From: Thalassiosira profunda
Lineage: Eukaryota > Bacillariophyta > Thalassiosirophyceae > Thalassiosirales > Thalassiosiraceae
Length of the DNA stretch: 19,269 nt
Assembly: GCA_036939355.1 (NCBI GenBank)
Contig: JALLAP010000125.1
Coordinates: forward strand, 1 to 19,269
Direction of reading: 5' to 3'
Shown: piece by piece, positions 15,887 to 19,269 of the stretch
Position numbering within the stretch: position 1 is the first letter of the stretch
Layout of the letters: each line of letters begins with the position of its first letter
Position numbers and translations under genes: made by a program
Notes under the pieces: generated by a model
The model's database searches: none
What the model was told of the DNA's origin: nothing
What the model saw: the letters and a program-made list of their open reading frames with translations, nothing else

Positions 15887-16319
15887 TTTGAATGTGTCCA
15901 CAGCGCCGGTTTTTTGTTGCTGCACCTTCGATTCGATATCCTCGCCCACGTTCTCCTCCCTACGCTTGTCACGCCTAAGTGGCTACCCACCGACCAATGC
16001 AACTTGCGAGCAACGATCTCGACCACCTGTCTTCGGTTGTTGCGCCCGGGGGCTTGCTACCAGCGCCGCAGACGCACGGGAAACGGGAAACTGATTCTGG
16101 GTGCGTGATCGAGCGTGATCACGCGTGAGCGCAGAGGGGAACGAAAGGGAAAGCAAGACCGAGGAAGCGTGTTCAACAGGCAGAGGACACACCTCTTTGC
16201 TTGGCTTGTGCGGTGGGCGTGCATGAAAGCCCATCCACTAATGCACAGGAGAGGGCACTGCACAATAAGTGGATCAAGCTCATTTATACATATCACCTAG
16301 CATCTGTTTGCCGATTCTC
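15887..16319. other. Intergenic region upstream of the O-fucosyltransferase gene
   Basis: This 433 bp gap holds the 3' end of the plastid-protein gene (stop at 16320) and the promoter of the O-fucosyltransferase gene. The tandem 10-bp repeat at 16103-16132 is the only organised element found. Short ORFs across it have no recognisable content. Confidence 0.5.
16103..16132. promoter_or_regulatory. Three tandem 10-bp units containing a 12-bp palindrome
   Basis: GCGTGATCGA, GCGTGATCAC and GCGTGAGCGC follow each other without gaps. The second unit and the start of the third form the perfect palindrome GCGTGATCACGC (16113-16124). The array lies 217-246 bp upstream of the O-fucosyltransferase ATG. 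The one-helical-turn period would place factors on the same DNA face; regulatory function is inferred. Confidence 0.4.
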
Positions 16320-17330
16320 CTAAACGGACTCAATCCTCGTTACCAGTTCTCGCAAGTACTCCGCCTGCACCCGCTGCGCCATCGACCCGTTCTCCAACCC
16401 CAATATCACCCCCTCCATCGTCTTTTGCACCTCTCCCACGAGATCATCCTTCGTCACCTCCCCCGCCACGCCCTGCCGTATCTCGGCGTCCCAATTGTCG
16501 GTGTCAATGTGAAGAAGCTTTTCTAACAATGCGGATGCAGGGCTGCCCTCTTCCGCGGCGGCCGCGGCGTCGGCGGCAGCCTGGTCTTCTCCTGTAAGGG
16601 CCGCTCCAACGTTCGCCTGCAGTTGAATCCGAGCGCGCGAAATCACGGTGCCGGCGTAAATTTGCAGGGCCTTTTGCATAATGCCGACCATTCCGTCCAT
16701 TCCATCCTGGTGCGCCTTGTTCATCCAGGAATCGACGGTGCTCAGGAATCCCTCGTTTAAGTCCCCTACGTCGATGTCTTCCATCTCCTTTCGCATCGCG
16801 TCGACCCGCTCCGGGCTCAGCGGCACCAAAAACTCCCCGGTGTCCGGCTCGCTCGCCGCCTTGACCACCCGCTCCACGTCCTTCGCCCTCTCGTCCAAAC
16901 TGTCCTCCATCGTGCTCACCACCGCCTGAATAGTATTGACCAAATTGTCCGCCAGGGCGCCTAGCTTCTCCTTCTCCATCGGGTCGTCGCTCTCGTCGGC
17001 CCGCTCGGCAATCCTAAGAAAGAAGCGCGGCGAGGACACCACGCGGATGGCGCGAGACACGGCGTTGGGGAGCTCGTAGGGCTTGGCCGCGGCCATCTTG
17101 TCGATCATGTCGTCGATGACGGCGAGGTCAGCGGCGGTGGGCTCGCGTTGCATTCCCTCGAAGCGGGATTGTTTGCGGGGGGCCTCGTCGTCGCTGGAGC
17201 TGAGGAAGAGTGCCGAGGTGGACGGTGCATCCCCGGCAGCGAGGCGAGAAGTGGAGGCGATGGGTTGGAGCTGCGACGGCGCGAAGCCGAGGCAGGGCGA
17301 GAGGGTGGCGAGGAGAAGGATGGGCCGCAT
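16320..17330 (-). CDS. Plastid-targeted conserved protein of unknown function
   Basis: 336 residues, ATG at 17330, single exon. The N-terminus MRPILLLATLSPCLGFAPS is a signal peptide ending at a phenylalanine within an FAP triplet. This is the classic diatom plastid motif, followed by a Ser/Thr/Ala-rich, acid-poor stretch to about residue 45. The mature part is mostly helical and charged. The segments KEKLGALADNLVNTIQAVV, DERAKDVERVVKAASEPDTG, FLVPLSPERVDAMRKEME and NEGFLSTVDSWMNKAHQDGM look highly constrained. From memory they resemble an uncharacterised chloroplast protein found in land plants and algae; I could not check this. No catalytic motif, cofactor site or membrane span is visible. 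Location in the stroma is inferred from the targeting signal. It is probably an old photosynthetic-eukaryote gene. Confidence 0.82.
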   Translation of the reverse strand: MRPILLLATLSPCLGFAPSQLQPIASTSRLAAGDAPSTSALFLSSSDDEAPRKQSRFEGMQREPTAADLAVIDDMIDKMAAAKPYELPNAVSRAIRVVSSPRFFLRIAERADESDDPMEKEKLGALADNLVNTIQAVVSTMEDSLDERAKDVERVVKAASEPDTGEFLVPLSPERVDAMRKEMEDIDVGDLNEGFLSTVDSWMNKAHQDGMDGMVGIMQKALQIYAGTVISRARIQLQANVGAALTGEDQAAADAAAAAEEGSPASALLEKLLHIDTDNWDAEIRQGVAGEVTKDDLVGEVQKTMEGVILGLENGSMAQRVQAEYLRELVTRIESV

Positions 17331-17802
17331 TGCTTGGGTGTATGCTTGGTTGTGAAGTCAGGGCCGCTGGTGTGGGGGCGAAGCGCCATGGTTTGTGCCG
17401 CAAGAGGAAGATCTCCTCAATGGGTGAAGTTCCACGTTGGGGCGCTCACAGCCATTCATTCAACGACAACGTCACTGGACACTGCTGGACAGAAGCAAGC
17501 CTGAACTTTCATTCACCTCGCCCTCTCCACCGCCTCGCGTTGCAGACTGTTTGGCCGGTGCCGCCTCGCCGTTCCCGCGCGGAGGCTGCGCTGATCCAAG
17601 AGGCGCCATTTGCTGCGGGCTGAACTCTGTATGGGCGCTGATAGCGTCGAGGTCGTCACGATTGCATGTTGCATCGCTTGGCGTCGATGTGTATAGCGGC
17701 AGTTGAGCAACCGATGCAATCCAAGACGCGGTGGTTTGGCGTCTTGTGATCCATCCTGCGGGCGTATCGGCAATAGGATACTGAGGATACATATTTGCAA
17801 AG
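17331..17802. other. Divergent intergenic region (472 bp)
   Basis: It separates the plastid-protein gene from the small plus-strand gene and should contain both promoters. Several ORFs cross it. The longest, on the minus strand, is listed separately as doubtful. No TATA box, repeat or RNA gene was recognised. Confidence 0.45.
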
Positions 17803-17936
17803 ATGATCCTGTCGCTCGTCTCCAAGCTCTGCTGGTCCGTCCGCCACGTCTCCCTCTCCGTCATCAACTTGGCAAAGGGCGTCGCGTTCCAAAACGAATA
17901 TTGGGCTCCATGTTTGCAATATTCCGTCCTGGCCAT
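17472..17936 (-). CDS. Doubtful 154-residue ORF antisense to the small membrane protein
   Basis: The ATG at 17936 has a strong context (accATGGCC) and the frame stays open for 154 codons. It overlaps the plus-strand gene over 17803-17936 in a register where the two frames share third codon positions. Downstream of the overlap the third position is not more GC-rich than the first, and the product (SFWNATPF, NMYPQYPIADTPAGW, Gly/Ala-rich end) shows no recognised motif. It is kept because of its length and start context, but is the less likely of the two. Confidence 0.22.
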   Translation of the reverse strand: MARTEYCKHGAQYSFWNATPFAKLMTERETWRTDQQSLETSDRIIFANMYPQYPIADTPAGWITRRQTTASWIASVAQLPLYTSTPSDATCNRDDLDAISAHTEFSPQQMAPLGSAQPPRGNGEAAPAKQSATRGGGEGEVNESSGLLLSSSVQ

Positions 17937-18102
17937 GGTCGTACTTCTTCCAGTGATGGGCGTCCTGTTGTGGTGCTGTCTGGCGTTGGATGAATGGATG
18001 ATGGAAGAGGACTCGCGGGGATACCTGCGGAGGGTGTTGCACGAGGCGGAGGAGGCCAGAAAGTGGGAGCAGAAAGAGAGGAGGGAGAGAAAGGAGAAAT
18101 GA
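17803..18102 (+). CDS. Small single-span membrane protein with charged C-terminal helix
   Basis: 99 residues, ATG at 17803 (A at -3), not recognised. One long hydrophobic segment, SVLAMVVLLPVMGVLLWCC, spans about 41-59. It is followed by DEWMMEEDSRGYLRRVLHEA and a Lys/Arg/Glu-rich tail that would form an amphipathic helix. Outside the stretch shared with the antisense ORF (17937-18102) the third codon position is clearly more GC-rich than the first, as in the confident genes of this window, so this strand is the better coding candidate. It could be a subunit of a membrane complex, or the last exon of a longer gene. No motif supports a function. Confidence 0.5.
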   Translation: MILSLVSKLCWSVRHVSLSVINLAKGVAFQNEYWAPCLQYSVLAMVVLLPVMGVLLWCCLALDEWMMEEDSRGYLRRVLHEAEEARKWEQKERRERKEK

Positions 18103-18377
18103 AATGCAAAAATGAAGCCAGTGCATCAAATTGATTCTGGAAGAGGAAGAGATGCCTGGCCAATCTATGAGGGCACTCGAGCAGTCGGCATCGGCAACAC
18201 CAGATGATCGGCTTGGATAAAGAGCCGGAAGGAAAGCATGCAACAAAAAGAGTTCCCCGGGATACTATGGTCTCGTGGATATCAAGATACAACCTGATCA
18301 ATCATGAGGGCACGTGAGCATTCAAAGCTGCTAGGTTGGTACTGCAAACAATGAACTCTCGGGGGACCGCCAATGTT

Positions 18378-18403
18378 ATCTATCTGAGATATCTATCTGA
18401 GAT
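18378..18403 (+). repeat. Perfect 13-bp tandem duplication
   Basis: atctatctgagat occurs twice without spacer (18378-18390 and 18391-18403). It is a simple slippage-type or regulatory duplication in non-coding sequence. Confidence 0.8.
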
Positions 18404-18594
18404 GAACAAAGCTGGCAAAGAGGTATCGTACCTGAAGCTGCCTCTGCCAACGCAATCTTCTTTGCAATGGAGGACGGTCCTCATCTCCCATCTCTTGAGC
18501 ATCGCATCTTCAGCTCGGCAGATTGTCGAAAATTCCCGATGCGAACCTAAAAAGCGCCTTTGGTGTTGGGTGCCGGAGGGCTACGAGAATAGAG

Positions 18595-18620
18595 AAAGAC
18601 GTCGACAAAACTACGTCTTT
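18595..18620. repeat. Inverted repeat, 8-bp stem and 10-nt loop
   Basis: AAAGACGT at 18595-18602 is the exact reverse complement of ACGTCTTT at 18613-18620. A third tACGTCTTa copy follows at about 18632-18640. It could form a small hairpin or be paired ACGT-core protein sites; it is not an obvious terminator. Confidence 0.6.
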
Positions 18621-18681
18621 GACTGATAACATACGTCTTAGATTTCTCATGTAAAGATCCAGGATTTGGCCAGCGCTAAAC

Positions 18682-18695
18682 CCTGAAGCTTCAGG
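18682..18695. promoter_or_regulatory. 14-bp perfect palindrome flanked by TTTGGCCA copies
   Basis: CCTGAAGCTTCAGG is fully palindromic and lies about 216 bp upstream of the methyltransferase ATG. TTTGGCCA occurs on both sides (about 18665 and 18696). It is a candidate binding site by symmetry only. Confidence 0.35.
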
Positions 18696-18910
18696 TTTGG
18701 CCACCTGCTTTTGCCTTCCCAACCTCAAGCCTCCTCAAGCGAAGTGTGCATGCACAACATGGCGAGGTGCCTGCCATAAGATCCGTGGGAACGCACAACC
18801 AAGAGCGCCAAGACCACTGCCCGTCGCTTGGCCAGCAGCGCCCCGGCCCACAAATCGCTTCGCCGACCTTTCCAATACAGCTTTGCAACAAAATCAGCGC
18901 ACATCACATC

Positions 18911-19259
18911 ATGGTATCTTCACTAGCCGACGTGGCCTCCTCGCAGGGCATTGCCCTCCTCCTCGGCACCGTCGCCGTCGTCGCCATCGCCCACCTCCTC
19001 GTCACCCGCGTCTTCAACACCTCCTTCAAGCGCGACGCGCACAACAAGACCTTCAGCAAGGTCTCCGGCGCGGCGGCCCTCCTCTCCAATCCGGACTCGG
19101 TGCTGAGCCGGGAGAACGTCCAGAAGTCGATCGCGGGATACGAGACCCTCTTCGCGGGCGCCAGGAAGAAGGTGGGGCACGTGAGCACCGAGGACAGCAT
19201 CCAGCACCGCGCGAAGGAGTATAAGACCCTTGTCAATTCGTTTTACGACCTGGTGACGG
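18911..19259 (+). CDS. SMT1: Sterol 24-C-methyltransferase, first exon only
   Basis: N-terminal 116 codons of the SAM-dependent enzyme that methylates C-24 of the sterol side chain (ERG6/SMT family). The ATG at 18911 (catcATGG) opens a short polar start and a membrane helix, GIALLLGTVAVVAIAHLLV, at about 13-31, fitting ER anchoring. The family-typical region just before the catalytic domain is present: SRENVQKSIAGYETLF, then KEYKTLVNSFYDLVT. In family members the next residues begin the FYEYGWG motif, which here must lie in the next exon. The exon ends in phase 1 at GACGG followed by GTGAGT. The SAM-binding motifs are outside the window. Codons have very GC-rich third positions, as for a well-expressed gene. 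The symbol is by family and could equally be ERG6. Confidence 0.85.
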
Positions 19260-19269
19260 GTGAGTATCT
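19260..19269 (+). other. Start of intron 1 of the sterol methyltransferase gene
   Basis: GTGAGTATCT begins directly after VNSFYDLVT plus one base. The partial codon G matches the Asp or Ser position expected before FYEYGWG. The intron runs off the right edge. Confidence 0.75.

Larger units (their letters stand above)
18103..18910. other. 808-bp intergenic region upstream of the sterol methyltransferase gene
   Basis: Less GC-rich than its surroundings, with no convincing gene. It contains a 13-bp tandem duplication, an 8-bp inverted repeat with a 10-nt loop, and a 14-bp palindrome, each listed separately. An ORF from the ATG at 18351 to 18626 (91 residues) runs over the 13-bp duplication and lacks any motif, so it is not called. 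The promoter of the methyltransferase gene must be in the right-hand part. Confidence 0.5.

Noticed and set aside
18336..18626. Plus ORF of 91-96 codons upstream of the methyltransferase
   Set aside because: The longest form starts at TTG. It spans a 13-bp tandem duplication and part of a hairpin, lacks GC-rich third positions and has no motif.
1..19269. tRNA, rRNA and transposable-element signatures
   Set aside because: No B-box-type GGTTCGA core with flanking stems, no rRNA-like block, and no reverse transcriptase, integrase or transposase motifs or terminal repeats were seen on either strand by eye.

Overview
The window reads as nuclear DNA of a photosynthetic stramenopile, most likely a diatom. 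Four things point that way. Two proteins start with a signal peptide that ends at a phenylalanine (AAAF and LGFAP), the bipartite plastid-targeting signature of red-derived secondary plastids. One membrane protein carries the Pro-Thr-Pro-Ser repeats common in diatom surface proteins. Introns are few, short (59-87 nt) and use GTGAGT or GTAAGT donors. Genes are densely packed on both strands, and where codons are legible the third position is GC-rich. No tRNA, rRNA, transposon or CRISPR array was found.

Layout, left to right. (1) 1-2842, minus: a single-pass membrane protein with a PT/PS-rich linker and a DNRLRE (CBM96-like) domain. Two introns whose lengths are multiples of three lie near its 3' side, and it runs off the left edge. 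(2) 3213-5588, minus: a 791-residue protein ending in tandem 23-residue basic repeats that resemble the STPR DNA-binding repeat. (3) 6266-7541, plus: a two-exon unknown with hydrophobic C-terminal segments. (4) 7769-8977, plus: a plastid-targeted PhyH-type Fe(II)/2-oxoglutarate oxygenase. (5) 9034-11646, minus: a four-span membrane protein with an F-box-like N-terminus and a widely spaced RING-CH-like zinc site. (6) 11821-14025, plus: an acidic-repeat membrane protein with a ubiquitin-interacting motif. (7) 14031-15886, minus: a two-exon type II O-fucosyltransferase-family protein. (8) 16320-17330, minus: a plastid-targeted conserved unknown. (9) 17803-18102, plus: a small single-span membrane protein, with an antisense ORF that competes with it. 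(10) 18911 to the right edge, plus: the first exon of a sterol 24-C-methyltransferase.

Most genes look like independent housekeeping or surface functions, not one pathway. The most suggestive arrangement is 9034-14025. A candidate membrane ubiquitin ligase and a candidate membrane ubiquitin receptor are transcribed divergently from a gap of at most 324 bp, which could be a shared promoter. The receptor gene converges on the fucosyltransferase gene with only 5 bases between their stop codons. The oxygenase and ligase genes also converge, with 56 bases between stops.

All family names come from motifs read by eye and from memory of the families; nothing was searched. Splice models rest on donor/acceptor sequence, reading-frame continuity and motif continuity.
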